10,727 nt of DNA, from positions 1 to 10,727 of the forward strand of contig JAGNPA010000033.1 in assembly GCA_017989885.1 (NCBI GenBank), read 5' to 3'. A program made the position numbers and the translations under genes. The DNA is from Aquabacterium sp. (GTDB lineage Bacteria > Pseudomonadota > Gammaproteobacteria > Burkholderiales > Burkholderiaceae_C). How positions within the stretch are numbered: the stretch's first letter is position 1; every line of letters starts with the position of its first letter. Of this stretch, positions 1 through 6,923 are shown piece after piece. The notes beneath the pieces are model-generated. The model was not told the origin of the DNA, ran no database searches, and worked only from the letters and a program-made list of their open reading frames with translations.

Positions 1-163
1 CCTGCACGCCACCTTCAGCGCTGGCGTGGCCTCCTTTCCCATGTTCGATGCGGCCGCCGACCTCACCGAGGCGGCCGACGCGGCCCTGCTGCACGCCAAG
101 CGCCTGGGGCGCAACCGCGTCGAGGCGCCGGTCCTGTCCTCACACCTGCACAGCGTGGCATGA
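1..163 (+). CDS. C-terminal end of a GGDEF (diguanylate cyclase) domain protein, partial
   Basis: Only the last 53 codons are in the window; the reading frame enters at base 2 and stops with TGA at 161-163. The visible peptide has the end of a GGDEF fold: the strand motif SAGVASFP, then a spacer and a helix reading ADAALLHAKRLGRNRVE, which matches the usual 'SiGva.fp ... AD.ALY.AK..GRNrv' tail of diguanylate cyclases. The Tyr common in ALYxAK is Leu here, a frequent variation. The GGDEF active-site motif itself lies upstream, so whether the enzyme is active cannot be judged. The stop overlaps the start of the next gene (ATGA at 160-163), which suggests one operon with translational coupling to the HD-GYP-like protein. 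Domain assignment is confident; any sensor domain is unseen. Confidence 0.85.
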   Translation, partial: LHATFSAGVASFPMFDAAADLTEAADAALLHAKRLGRNRVEAPVLSSHLHSVA

Positions 164-1113
164 CCACAGGCCTATCCCAGATGTCTTCCTTGGTCGTCTC
201 TCATGCCGGACTGCCCGCCGAGTGGCACCGTGTGACCGGAGAGGTCAAACAGGCCCTGTGCGGCCCGCCGTCCCAGTTCGCCGAGGCGCTCCACAGCGTC
301 ATTGACCAGTTGCTGGTCCTCATCGACCTGTCGCCCGAGTTCGCCCTCTCACAGGTGGTGCGTCAGCCCGTGACCGGCTCCGGGCATTACGGGGTGAACC
401 ACTCGATCCATGCCGCCACGGCATGCCACGCGGCCGCGCGTCAGCTCGGCTGGCAGCCGCACGCGCAACGCCAGGCCTTCCAGGCGGCCTTGACGATGAA
501 CCTGTCCATCCTTGACCTGCAGGCGCGCCTGGCCGATCAGGTCTCGCCGCTGACGGCCAAGCAGCGCGAGGTCATCCATGGGCACCCGATCCGCAGCGCC
601 GAGATGCTGAGTGCGGTCGGCATTGCCGACACGGACTGGCTGGAGGCCGTGCGCACCCACCACGAGGTGCCCGGTGGTTCAGGCTACCCCTGTGGCATGA
701 CCGACGTCAGTGAGTTGGCCGAACTGCTGCGCTTTGCCGATGTCTACACGGCGCAGCTCAGTCGCCGCGCCAACCGGTCGGCGATGAGCCCACGCCAGGC
801 CGGGCGCCGGCTCCACCAGATGTCCGCCTCCAGCCCGCTGACCCTCGCGCTCATCAAGGCCTTCGGCGTCTACCCGCCGGGCAGCATGGTCCGCCTGGCC
901 TCCGGTGAGCTGGGCGTGGTGGTCCGCAGCGGCGAGAAGGCCCACCTGCCGCTGGTGGCCACGTTGACGAACGCCGCCGGCGAGTCGACTCCCCACTCGG
1001 TGCTGCGCGACAGTGCCAACGATGCGCATGCCGTGGTGGCCCTGCTCTCGCCCCAGGCGATGCCGCTGTGGCTCTCCGACGAGCGGCTGGCCGAGTTGAT
1101 CGGCAGCGCCTGA
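160..1113 (+). CDS. HD-GYP-like protein with degenerate HD motif (c-di-GMP related)
   Basis: A protein of 317 residues. Active HD-GYP proteins hydrolyse cyclic-di-GMP with a bi- or trinuclear metal centre. Residues about 75-225 follow the family pattern: NHSIH (H81, H84), GHPIRSAEML (H142), THHE (H167, H168, E169), GGSGYP (173-177 region) and RFADVY (D194). The central 'LLHDIGK' segment reads LTMNLSIL, so the His-Asp pair is Met113-Asn114, and the usual RxDGSGYP has lost its Arg and Asp. I infer loss or change of phosphodiesterase activity, perhaps leaving a ligand-binding or partner role. The C-terminal part (about 240-317, starting YPPGSMVRLASGELGVVV) is the tail often seen after HD-GYP domains. 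The start at 160 is chosen because it overlaps the upstream GGDEF stop as ATGA; no Shine-Dalgarno is visible there or at the alternative ATG at 181. No membrane segment is evident. Confidence 0.85.
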   Translation: MTTGLSQMSSLVVSHAGLPAEWHRVTGEVKQALCGPPSQFAEALHSVIDQLLVLIDLSPEFALSQVVRQPVTGSGHYGVNHSIHAATACHAAARQLGWQPHAQRQAFQAALTMNLSILDLQARLADQVSPLTAKQREVIHGHPIRSAEMLSAVGIADTDWLEAVRTHHEVPGGSGYPCGMTDVSELAELLRFADVYTAQLSRRANRSAMSPRQAGRRLHQMSASSPLTLALIKAFGVYPPGSMVRLASGELGVVVRSGEKAHLPLVATLTNAAGESTPHSVLRDSANDAHAVVALLSPQAMPLWLSDERLAELIGSA

Positions 1114-1221
1114 AGCGGCCCTTTTCTGGCATGGTGTGATGCAGTGCGCACGCAGCCGTGACACAGACCGACGTGGTGCGTTCATGATGGGCGTCCACCC
1201 TTGACCCGTGAGAAATCGACC

Positions 1222-2169
1222 ATGTCCGACGTGAGTGACCTCAGCAACGACAACGCCGTGTACCGAACCCTCCTGGAGTCGACCCGGGCCATTCCCTGGA
1301 AAATCGATTGGGCCACCAAGACATTCGCCTACATCGGGCCCCAGATTGAAGCCTTGCTGGGCTGGAGCCCGGACAGCTGGATGACGGTCGAAGACTGGGC
1401 CATGCGCATGCACCCGGACGACCGTGAGTACGTGGTGAACTTTTGCGTCGCGCAATCCCAGGCCGGGGTCGATCACGAAGCCGACTACCGTGCCCTGACC
1501 AAGGACAACGGTTACGTCTGGATCCGCGACGTGGTGCACGTGGTGCGCAATGAGCAAGGCGAGGTCGAGGCGCTGATCGGTTTCATGTTCGACATCAGCG
1601 AGCGCAAGAAGACCGAGGAAAAGCTGCTCGCCCTGCAGAAGGAGCTGGAGGCCTTGTCCTTCAAGGACGGCTTGACCAACATCGCCAACCGGCGCCGCTT
1701 TGATGCCAGTCTCGAACTGGAGTGGGACAGTGCCATCCGCCTGCGCCAGCCCTTGTCCATCCTGCTGTTCGACATCGATTTCTTCAAGCAGTACAACGAT
1801 CTGTACGGCCATGTCCAGGGCGACCGGTGCCTGGTGGACATCGCCCAAACACTCAGCCTGGCGCTCGATGGCCCACGCGACCTGGTCGCGCGTTTTGGCG
1901 GAGAAGAGTTCATCGTCCTGCTGCCCGGCGCCGACGCCTCGGTGGCGCTGAAGGTGGCCGAACGCTGCCAGCGCCTGATTCAGAAGCAGGCGATCGTCCA
2001 TGCGCACTCACCGCATGACCAGCGGGTCACGGTCAGTGTCGGCGTGGGCACCGTCGTCCCCGACGAGCACATCAAGCCCTCGCAGTTTCTGGAGCAGGTC
2101 GACCAGCGGCTGTACCTTGCCAAGAAAAACGGCAAGAACCGCGTGGAGGCCGGGCCGGTGACCGGTTGA
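1222..2169 (+). CDS. PAS-GGDEF diguanylate cyclase
   Basis: A protein of 315 residues from ATG 1222. It probably makes cyclic-di-GMP from two GTP in response to a signal read by its PAS domain. Residues about 14-127 look like a PAS_3-type fold ending in FDISERKKTEE, the usual PAC-to-helix junction, and a short helical linker (about 128-148) leads into the GGDEF domain. That domain starts at DGLTNIANRRRFD (D149), has the metal/GTP segment FDIDFFKQYNDLYGH, and carries the active GGEEF signature at 226-230. The RxxD product-inhibition site expected just upstream reads GPRD, so its Arg is absent. No membrane helix is seen, so it is likely cytoplasmic. An in-frame TTG at 1201 would add seven residues; ATG 1222 is preferred, with only a weak GAG nine bases upstream. 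It is separated from the HD-GYP-like gene by 108 bases and may have its own promoter. The sensed ligand is unknown. Confidence 0.92.
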   Translation: MSDVSDLSNDNAVYRTLLESTRAIPWKIDWATKTFAYIGPQIEALLGWSPDSWMTVEDWAMRMHPDDREYVVNFCVAQSQAGVDHEADYRALTKDNGYVWIRDVVHVVRNEQGEVEALIGFMFDISERKKTEEKLLALQKELEALSFKDGLTNIANRRRFDASLELEWDSAIRLRQPLSILLFDIDFFKQYNDLYGHVQGDRCLVDIAQTLSLALDGPRDLVARFGGEEFIVLLPGADASVALKVAERCQRLIQKQAIVHAHSPHDQRVTVSVGVGTVVPDEHIKPSQFLEQVDQRLYLAKKNGKNRVEAGPVTG

Positions 2170-2229
2170 GCGAGCCGACGACGCCCTGCGTGCCCTGAAC
2201 ACGCCAACCCCTGCGCCTCTGCACAGACG

Positions 2230-2259
2230 AAAAAAAACCGACTCCGAAGAGCCGGTTTT
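2230..2259 (-). terminator. Intrinsic terminator of the RRM operon, UUCG loop
   Basis: Read on the minus strand, the stem arms AAAACCG and CGGTTTT (2253-2259 and 2234-2240) enclose one A/C mismatch and an inner CTC/GAG closed by a TTCG tetraloop. A run of eight T follows on that strand (2237-2230). It sits 18 bases after the RRM gene stop. On the plus strand the hairpin ends in TTTT then CACAGG, so it could also partly stop transcripts arriving from the convergent PAS-GGDEF gene. Confidence 0.9.
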
Positions 2260-2277
2260 CACAGGAAGCACCTGGGG

Positions 2278-2628
2278 TCAGTAGCGACCACCGCCGTAGC
2301 CGCCCGTGCCATAGCCGATGTCCGAGCGCTTGGGGGCGCTGTAGCCCGCCGCGCTGTAACCGCCCGAACCGCCGCCTTCTTCACGGGGACGCGCCAGGCT
2401 CACGACAATCGAGCGCCCATCGACGGACATGCCATGCAGCGCGGTGATGGCGGCTTGCGCCATGTCCGCCGAGGCCATTTCCACGAAGCCGAAGCCCTTG
2501 GAGTTGCCGGTTTCACGGTCCATCATGACCTTGGCGGAGGACACGTTGCCAAACTCGGCAAAGTTGCTGCGCAGGCTGGCGTCGGTCACGGAGTAGGGCA
2601 GGTTGCCCACGTAGATTTTGCTGCTCAT
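2278..2628 (-). CDS. Small RRM-type RNA-binding protein with glycine-rich tail
   Basis: A protein of 116 residues made of one RNA recognition motif and a short tail. Residues 4-80 show the RRM landmarks: RNP2 as IYVGNL (5-10) and RNP1 as KGFGFVEM (44-51), with the aromatic residues that stack on RNA bases. The end of the domain reads IVVSLARPREE, and the tail (81-116) is rich in Gly, Ser and Tyr, ending GYGTGGYGGGRY. This layout is that of bacterial Rbp proteins, which resemble eukaryotic glycine-rich RNA-binding proteins; some in cyanobacteria are cold-induced. The role here is likely RNA binding or chaperoning, but the target is unknown. The start at 2628 is supported by AAAGG seven bases upstream and by the ATGA overlap with the upstream small gene; an in-frame upstream start at 2664 would add twelve residues unlike the family. 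A strong intrinsic terminator follows. Confidence 0.95.
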   Translation of the reverse strand: MSSKIYVGNLPYSVTDASLRSNFAEFGNVSSAKVMMDRETGNSKGFGFVEMASADMAQAAITALHGMSVDGRSIVVSLARPREEGGGSGGYSAAGYSAPKRSDIGYGTGGYGGGRY

Positions 2629-2846
2629 GGAAGAGCCTTTCTGAATGAGGGTTGCGGCATGCACGTTTCCAGCCAGCCCTGGGTGACGGCAAAGAGCCGG
2701 GCGGCGTCGCGTGAGGCAAAGGTTTTGTCAAAACGGAACACACGGGCGTAACTGCCGTTGCCCTGTGAGCGTTGGACCGAGAAGGAGGCGCGGAAGCGGC
2801 CGCAATCGGTCGGATGTGTCGCGGGCGAAACGACGTACTTGCCCAT
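2625..2846 (-). CDS. Conserved-looking small hypothetical protein (73 aa) coupled to the RRM gene
   Basis: I do not recognise a named family with confidence. The 73-residue product starts MGKYVVSP and contains the segments RFRASFSVQR, YARVFRFDKTFASRDAARLF and AVTQGWLET. This suggests two or three beta strands followed by a helix, with no signal peptide or membrane segment. The mix of alternating hydrophobic strands, a basic surface and a defined helix looks like a folded protein rather than an antisense shadow. The strongest support is positional: its TGA (2627-2625) overlaps the ATG of the RRM gene as ATGA, and a promoter and leader lie upstream. A TTG at 2876 would add ten residues (IKISNTTIS type) and is a possible alternative start; neither start has a clear Shine-Dalgarno. 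The operon suggests a partner of, or co-regulated product with, the RNA-binding protein; that is inference. Confidence 0.7.
   Translation of the reverse strand: MGKYVVSPATHPTDCGRFRASFSVQRSQGNGSYARVFRFDKTFASRDAARLFAVTQGWLETCMPQPSFRKALP
2636..2640 (-). promoter_or_regulatory. Shine-Dalgarno AAAGG for the RRM gene
   Basis: On the minus strand AAAGG ends seven bases before the ATG at 2628. It lies inside the last codons of the upstream small gene and decides the RRM start over the longer in-frame option at 2664. Confidence 0.6.
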
Positions 2847-3030
2847 GGAGATGGTGGTATTTGAAATCTTGATCAATCAGGACCGCAGGCTTGAAACGAC
2901 CTGCGTGAGCATCGAGTGGCTCGGTTGGCTGCAGCTCGGCAGACCAAAAGGGCGACAAAGGTCGCTGAATGCGACCAGCGTGGGCGGGGGATGCCTCTGA
3001 AAAGGCGCCGCCGTCACTGCGCAAGCATGC
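2847..3030 (-). promoter_or_regulatory. Long structured leader of the small-ORF/RRM operon
   Basis: Between the predicted promoter and the first start codon lie about 180 bases with no convincing gene on either strand. On the minus strand the leader holds two perfect stems: GGTCGC/GCGACC with a five-base loop (2960-2976) and CGCAGG/CCTGCG with a ten-base loop (2884-2905). The last 30 bases before the ATG are AT-rich. A long folded leader is a known feature of cold-shock mRNAs, which would suit an RRM protein, but I see no named cold-box or riboswitch motif. Confidence 0.4.
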
Positions 3031-3060
3031 TTTATATCATCCAAAGAATATAGCCGTCAA
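3031..3060 (-). promoter_or_regulatory. Sigma-70-type promoter for the small-ORF/RRM operon
   Basis: On the minus strand TTGACG (3060-3055) is followed after 18 bases by TATAAA (3036-3031), each five or so matches to the consensus hexamers. The sequence just upstream is AT-rich (3061-3075), resembling an UP element. This stands out sharply from the GC-rich surroundings. Transcription would start near 3024. Confidence 0.6.
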
Positions 3061-3136
3061 TCAATATTGTTTCCGGTTTTGAGGGCTGGACCAAGGCGCA
3101 TCCCGCCCCACGCCAACACGCCCACCCCTCAGCGGC

Positions 3137-3949
3137 TCACACACTGAAGTCGTAATCAATGGTCAATGGCGCATGGTCGCTGAACCACTGCGCCTTGAAC
3201 ACCCCTGCCTGCCGGGCCGTCTCGGCCAGCGCTGGCGTCGCCAGGTGATAGTCAATGCGCCAGCCCACATTCTTGGCGCGGGCCTGGCCCCGGTTGCTCC
3301 ACCACGTGTAGCACTCGTCGGTGGTGTCGGGGTGCAGGTGTCGGTACACGTCCACCAGGCGGGTGCTGCCGGCCGGATCCAGCAGCTTCGTCATCCAGGC
3401 GCGCTCCTCGGGCAGGAAGCCGCTGTTCTTCAGGTTGCCCTTCCAGTTTTTCAGGTCGATTTCCTTGTGGGCAATGTTGACGTCACCCAGCAAGATGAAC
3501 TCGCGTTCCCCACGCAAGGCGGCCAGATGCGGCTCGATCATGTCCAGAAAGCGGAACTTGGCCTGCTGGCGCTCCTCGCTGCTGGAGCCACTGGGAAAGT
3601 AGCAACTGATGAGCGACAGCTTGCGCCCCGGCTTGTCGAAACGCAGCTCCACATAGCGCCCCTCCGTGTCGAACTCGGCGCTCGGGTCGGCGCCGCCCAG
3701 GCCAATGATCACATCCGAGGGTTCATGCCGGGTGTACAGCCCCACCCCGGAATAGCCCTTCTTCTCGGCGTGATGAAAATGCCCATTCATACCGGCAAAC
3801 GCTTTCAGGGGGGCTGGCATGTCGTCGACATGCACCTTCAGCTCCTGCACGCCCATACAATCGGCCGAGACACTTTCAGCCCAGGGCACGAGCCCTTTGC
3901 TTGCCGCCGAGCGGATGCCGTTGAGGTTGAGAGAGACCAGACGAAACAC
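3137..3949 (-). CDS. xth: Exodeoxyribonuclease III (AP endonuclease)
   Basis: The product has 270 residues, close to the 268 of E. coli exonuclease III. This enzyme cuts DNA 5' of abasic sites and degrades 3' ends in base excision repair. The exonuclease-endonuclease-phosphatase fold motifs are visible in order: SLNLNGIRSA (N8), VQELKV (metal-binding E36), the central GDVNIAH (D156, N158), WRIDYHLAT near the C terminus, and SDHAPL (D258, H259). All expected catalytic residues are present. The start is GTG at 3949, giving MFRLVSLNLNG as in relatives; the only nearby ATG is out of frame. No good Shine-Dalgarno is seen. The gene diverges from pyrE with just 15 bases between start codons, so its promoter must lie inside pyrE. 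No intrinsic terminator was found in the 76 bases between its stop and the RRM operon promoter. Confidence 0.96.
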   Translation of the reverse strand: MFRLVSLNLNGIRSAASKGLVPWAESVSADCMGVQELKVHVDDMPAPLKAFAGMNGHFHHAEKKGYSGVGLYTRHEPSDVIIGLGGADPSAEFDTEGRYVELRFDKPGRKLSLISCYFPSGSSSEERQQAKFRFLDMIEPHLAALRGEREFILLGDVNIAHKEIDLKNWKGNLKNSGFLPEERAWMTKLLDPAGSTRLVDVYRHLHPDTTDECYTWWSNRGQARAKNVGWRIDYHLATPALAETARQAGVFKAQWFSDHAPLTIDYDFSV

Positions 3950-3964
3950 AAGACACCATTCATC

Positions 3965-4642
3965 ATGAGCAACACCCCTGCCAACGACACACTCGCTCAG
4001 GACTTCGTGGCCTTTGCAGTGCAATCCAAGGTGCTGCGGTTTGGAGAGTTCAAGACCAAGGCCGGGCGCCTGTCGCCCTATTTCTTCAATGCCGGCTTGT
4101 TCGACGACGGCGCCAAACTGGGCCGCCTGGCTGAATTCTATGCACGTCGCCTGATCGAGTCCGGCCTGCAGTTCGACATGCTGTTCGGCCCGGCCTACAA
4201 AGGCATCACCCTGGCCGCTGCCGTGTCCATCGAACTGGCCCGCCTGGGCCACAACAAGCCCTTTGCCTACAACCGCAAAGAGGCCAAGGATCACGGCGAA
4301 GGCGGCACCCTGGTCGGCGCACCCGTGCAGGGCCGCGTGCTCATCATCGACGACGTGATTTCGGCCGGCACCTCGGTGCGCGAGTCCATCGAACTGATCA
4401 AGGCGGCCGGCGCCACCCCCTGCGGCGTCACCATCGCCCTGGACCGCCAGGAAAAAGCCACTGCCAACGGCCAGGATGCCGCCGAAAGCGCCGTCCAGCA
4501 GGTCGAACAGCACTACGGCCTGCCCGTGGTGGCCATTGCCACCCTGGGCGACCTCTTGCGCTATCTGGAAACCCAGTCCGACCCCGCCTTGACGGCCTTC
4601 CACCCCGCGGTGCTCGCCTACCGTCAACGCTACGGCGTCTGA
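3965..4642 (+). CDS. pyrE: Orotate phosphoribosyltransferase
   Basis: The product has 225 residues and converts orotate plus PRPP to orotidine 5'-phosphate in UMP synthesis. Family segments visible in order are VLRFGEFKTKAGRLSPYFFNAGLF, FGPAYKGI, the mobile catalytic loop RKEAKDHGEGG, and the PRPP-binding signature RVLIIDDVISAGTS (from R124, with D129 and D130). It aligns along its full length with E. coli PyrE, with a slightly longer N terminus and a C terminus ending AYRQRYGV. The ATG at 3965 is the only reasonable start, although no Shine-Dalgarno precedes it. The start lies 15 bases from the divergent xth start, so the promoter must sit within xth coding sequence. The DUF4124 gene follows 55 bases downstream. 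Confidence 0.97.
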   Translation: MSNTPANDTLAQDFVAFAVQSKVLRFGEFKTKAGRLSPYFFNAGLFDDGAKLGRLAEFYARRLIESGLQFDMLFGPAYKGITLAAAVSIELARLGHNKPFAYNRKEAKDHGEGGTLVGAPVQGRVLIIDDVISAGTSVRESIELIKAAGATPCGVTIALDRQEKATANGQDAAESAVQQVEQHYGLPVVAIATLGDLLRYLETQSDPALTAFHPAVLAYRQRYGV

Positions 4643-4661
4643 CACGTTTTATGATGAAGAC

Positions 4662-4681
4662 GGTGGCGTTGTCTTGCCGCC
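4662..4681 (+). terminator. Possible weak terminator after pyrE
   Basis: GGTGGC and GCCGCC (4662-4667 and 4676-4681) form a six-pair stem with one G-T wobble and an eight-base loop, followed only by TTT and then GCC. The short T run makes termination doubtful; read-through into the next gene is plausible. Confidence 0.25.
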
Positions 4682-4687
4682 TTTGCC

Positions 4688-4691
4688 GGAG
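4688..4691 (+). promoter_or_regulatory. Shine-Dalgarno GGAG for the DUF4124 gene
   Basis: GGAG lies six bases before ATG 4698 and favours this start over the upstream in-frame ATG at 4674 and the internal ATG at 4755. Confidence 0.6.
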
Positions 4692-4697
4692 TTGCCC

Positions 4698-5456
4698 ATG
4701 CTGAAGTGCCCCTCGATTGCCACCTGTCCGCCACGTCGCCCGATCCCCTGGTCGATGCTGGCGCTGGCCGGTCTGGTGGTGTGGGCCGGCAGCATCGGCG
4801 GTGTGCACGCCCAGACAAAGTCTGCCACCGGGGCCATCTACACCTGCACGGACAGCCATGGCAAGCGGCTGACCTCCGATCGCCTGATCGCCGAATGCCT
4901 GGACCGCGAGCAGCGCGTGCTCAACAAGGACGGCTCGCAGCGCATGGTGATCCCCCCGCGCATGAGTCCCGAGGAGCGCGCTGCGGTCGAGGCGCGCAAG
5001 CGCGAGCTCGCGTTGGCCGAAGCCGCCCGCAAAGACGCGATGCGCCGCGACCGCAACCTGCTGATGCGCTATCCGGACGAGGCGACCCACGACAAGGCCC
5101 GCGAGGCGGCCATGGACGATCTGCACAAGGGCATCGTCCTGTCCGACAAGCGCCTGCAGGAGTTGCGTGCCGAGCGCCAGCCGCTCGACGCCGAAACCGA
5201 GTTCTACAAGGGCAAGCGACTGCCCGGCAAGCTGCGCACCCAGATTGAAGCCAACGACGCCCAGCAGCAGGCCCAGCGCGACATCATCCAGCAGCAGCGG
5301 ACCGAGATGGTGCGCCTCAACGCCCTGTACGACGCCGAGCTGACCCGTTTGCGCAAGATGTGGGCCGGGGCCGCCCCCGGTACGGTGCCCGTGGCCTCCG
5401 TACCGAGTGCCCCGGCGGGCGTCATCCGGCCAGCTTCTTCTTCAGCAAGTCGTTGA
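4698..5456 (+). CDS. Secreted DUF4124 domain protein with coiled-coil tail
   Basis: The product has 252 residues. The N terminus (1-39) is a signal peptide: basic stretch PPRRP, hydrophobic core [15 protein letters not shown], and a VHA-Q cleavage site, so the mature protein should be periplasmic. Residues about 46-85 match DUF4124 ([21 protein letters not shown]), a small domain of unknown role common in gammaproteobacteria and betaproteobacteria. The rest (about 88-220) is highly charged and helical, rich in Arg, Glu, Lys and Gln, and probably a coiled coil. It ends in a low-complexity Ala/Pro/Val/Ser tail. Function is unknown. The start at 4698 is set by GGAG six bases upstream. The last 35 bases overlap the 3' end of the convergent gatB. 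It may share the pyrE transcript, since only a weak hairpin separates them. Confidence 0.88.
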   Translation: MLKCPSIATCPPRRPIPWSMLALAGLVVWAGSIGGVHAQTKSATGAIYTCTDSHGKRLTSDRLIAECLDREQRVLNKDGSQRMVIPPRMSPEERAAVEARKRELALAEAARKDAMRRDRNLLMRYPDEATHDKAREAAMDDLHKGIVLSDKRLQELRAERQPLDAETEFYKGKRLPGKLRTQIEANDAQQQAQRDIIQQQRTEMVRLNALYDAELTRLRKMWAGAAPGTVPVASVPSAPAGVIRPASSSASR

Positions 5457-6900
5457 CGGTGGCCGGGTTGGCCTTGCCCTTGGTGGCCTTCATGGCCTGA
5501 CCCACGAGGGCGTTGAAGGCCTTCTCCTTGCCGGCGCGGAACTCCTCCACCGACTTGGCGTTGGCCGCCAGGATGTCGTCCAGGATCTTTTCCAGCTCGC
5601 CGGTGTCGCTCATCTGCTTGAGGCCCTTGGCCTCGATGACGGCGTCCACACGCGCCTGATCTTCGCCTGCGCCTTCACCGCTCCACAGCGCCTCGAACAC
5701 CTGACGGGCGCCACTGTTCGAGATGGTGCCGTCGGCAATGCGCGCGATCATGGCGGCCAGCAGCGTGGCGCTGATCGGCGAGGCGTCGATGGTCTGCTCG
5801 GCCGCGTTCAGGCGGCGTGAGACCTCGCCCATCAACCAGTTCGACACCAGCTTGGGTTGCTGGCAGGCTTGCGCGGCCGTTTCGAAGAAGGCGGCAAACG
5901 CCTTCGACTGCGTCATCATCGTCGCGTCGTACTCGGGCAGGCCGTAGGCCGTCACGAAACGCTCGGCCATCACGCGCGGCAGCTCGGGCATGCGGCCCCG
6001 CACACGCTCGATCCACTCGGGCGCGATCACCAGCGGCGGCAGGTCGGGGTCGGGGAAGTAGCGGTAGTCGTGCGCATCTTCCTTGGTGCGCATCGCGCGC
6101 GTCTCGCCCGTGTCCGGGTTGAACAAGATGGTGGCCTGCTCGATGGCGCGGCCGTCTTCCAGCTCGTCGATCTGCCAGTTGATCTCGTAGTCGGCCGCCT
6201 GCACGATGTGCTTGAAGCTGTTGAGGTTCTTGATCTCGCGGCGCGTGCCCAGCGGCGCACCCGGGCGGCGCACCGACACGTTCACGTCGCAGCGGAACGA
6301 GCCTTCCTGCATGTTGCCGTCGCAGATGCCCAGCCACACCACCAGGGTGTGCAGCGCGCGCGCGTACTCGGCCGCTTCCTTGCTGGAGCGGATGTCCGGC
6401 TCGGTCACGATCTCCAGCAGCGGGGTGCCGGCGCGGTTCAGGTCGATGCCCGACGACTTCTCGCCGTTGAAGCCCTCGAAGTCATCGTGCAGGGACTTGC
6501 CGGCGTCCTCTTCCAGGTGGGCGCGCACCAGGCGCACCGTGAAGGGCGTGTCATCGACGAAGAAGCTCACCGTGCCGCCTTGCACGACCGGGATCTCGTA
6601 CTGGCTGATCTGGTAGCCCTTGGGCAGGTCGGGGTAGAAGTAGTTCTTGCGCGCAAAAATCGAGCGCGGGGCCACATGGGCGCCCACGGCCAGGCCGAAT
6701 TCGATGGCGCGCTCGACCGCGCCTTCGTTCATCACCGGCAGCGTGCCCGGCAAGGCCAGGTCCACCGGGCAGGACTGGGTGTTGGGCGCCGCGCCGAACT
6801 GGGTGGACGCGCCCGAGAAAATCTTCGACTGGGTCGACAGTTGCACGTGGGTTTCCAGGCCGATGACGACCTCGTAGCCACGGATCAGGGTGGAGCTCAT
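5422..6900 (-). CDS. gatB: Asp-tRNA(Asn)/Glu-tRNA(Gln) amidotransferase subunit B
   Basis: The product has 492 residues, a normal GatB length. GatB activates the mischarged aminoacyl-tRNA by phosphorylation and receives ammonia from GatA, making Asn-tRNA(Asn) or Gln-tRNA(Gln). Diagnostic segments are [13 protein letters not shown] (9-21), [17 protein letters not shown] (85-101) and the GatB signature [14 protein letters not shown] (152-165), soon followed by [15 protein letters not shown]. The C-terminal helical tRNA-binding (YqeY-like) tail ends [23 protein letters not shown]. In betaproteobacteria the main need is usually Asn-tRNA(Asn), because GlnRS is common there; this window cannot decide. 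It is the last gene of gatC-gatA-gatB, 23 bases after gatA. The start at 6900 gives the family N terminus. Its 3' end overlaps the convergent DUF4124 gene by 35 bases with no terminator between. Confidence 0.98.
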   Translation of the reverse strand: MSSTLIRGYEVVIGLETHVQLSTQSKIFSGASTQFGAAPNTQSCPVDLALPGTLPVMNEGAVERAIEFGLAVGAHVAPRSIFARKNYFYPDLPKGYQISQYEIPVVQGGTVSFFVDDTPFTVRLVRAHLEEDAGKSLHDDFEGFNGEKSSGIDLNRAGTPLLEIVTEPDIRSSKEAAEYARALHTLVVWLGICDGNMQEGSFRCDVNVSVRRPGAPLGTRREIKNLNSFKHIVQAADYEINWQIDELEDGRAIEQATILFNPDTGETRAMRTKEDAHDYRYFPDPDLPPLVIAPEWIERVRGRMPELPRVMAERFVTAYGLPEYDATMMTQSKAFAAFFETAAQACQQPKLVSNWLMGEVSRRLNAAEQTIDASPISATLLAAMIARIADGTISNSGARQVFEALWSGEGAGEDQARVDAVIEAKGLKQMSDTGELEKILDDILAANAKSVEEFRAGKEKAFNALVGQAMKATKGKANPATVNDLLKKKLAG

Positions 6901-6923
6901 GGTGTGTGTCTCGTCTCGGTGAA

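Noticed and set aside
1127..1143. Sigma-54-like element TGGCAT...GATGCA upstream of the PAS-GGDEF gene
   Set aside because: The GG and GC doublets are one base too far apart for the strict -24/-12 spacing, and the hexamers are imperfect.
679..2007. Long minus-strand open frame (442 codons) opposite the HD-GYP-like and PAS-GGDEF genes
   Set aside because: It is antisense to two well-supported genes, shows no family motif, and has the His/Gly/Gln/Val-rich composition usual for antisense frames in GC-rich DNA.
2728..3024. Minus-strand open frame of 98 codons in the leader of the RRM operon
   Set aside because: It starts with TTG at the predicted transcription start, overlaps the better-supported 73-aa gene in another frame and has Pro/Arg/Leu-rich shadow composition.
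3061..3136. Search for a terminator after xth
   Set aside because: Short GC-rich repeats of GGGG/GGCG type are present on the minus strand, but there is no stem followed by a T run, so no terminator is called.
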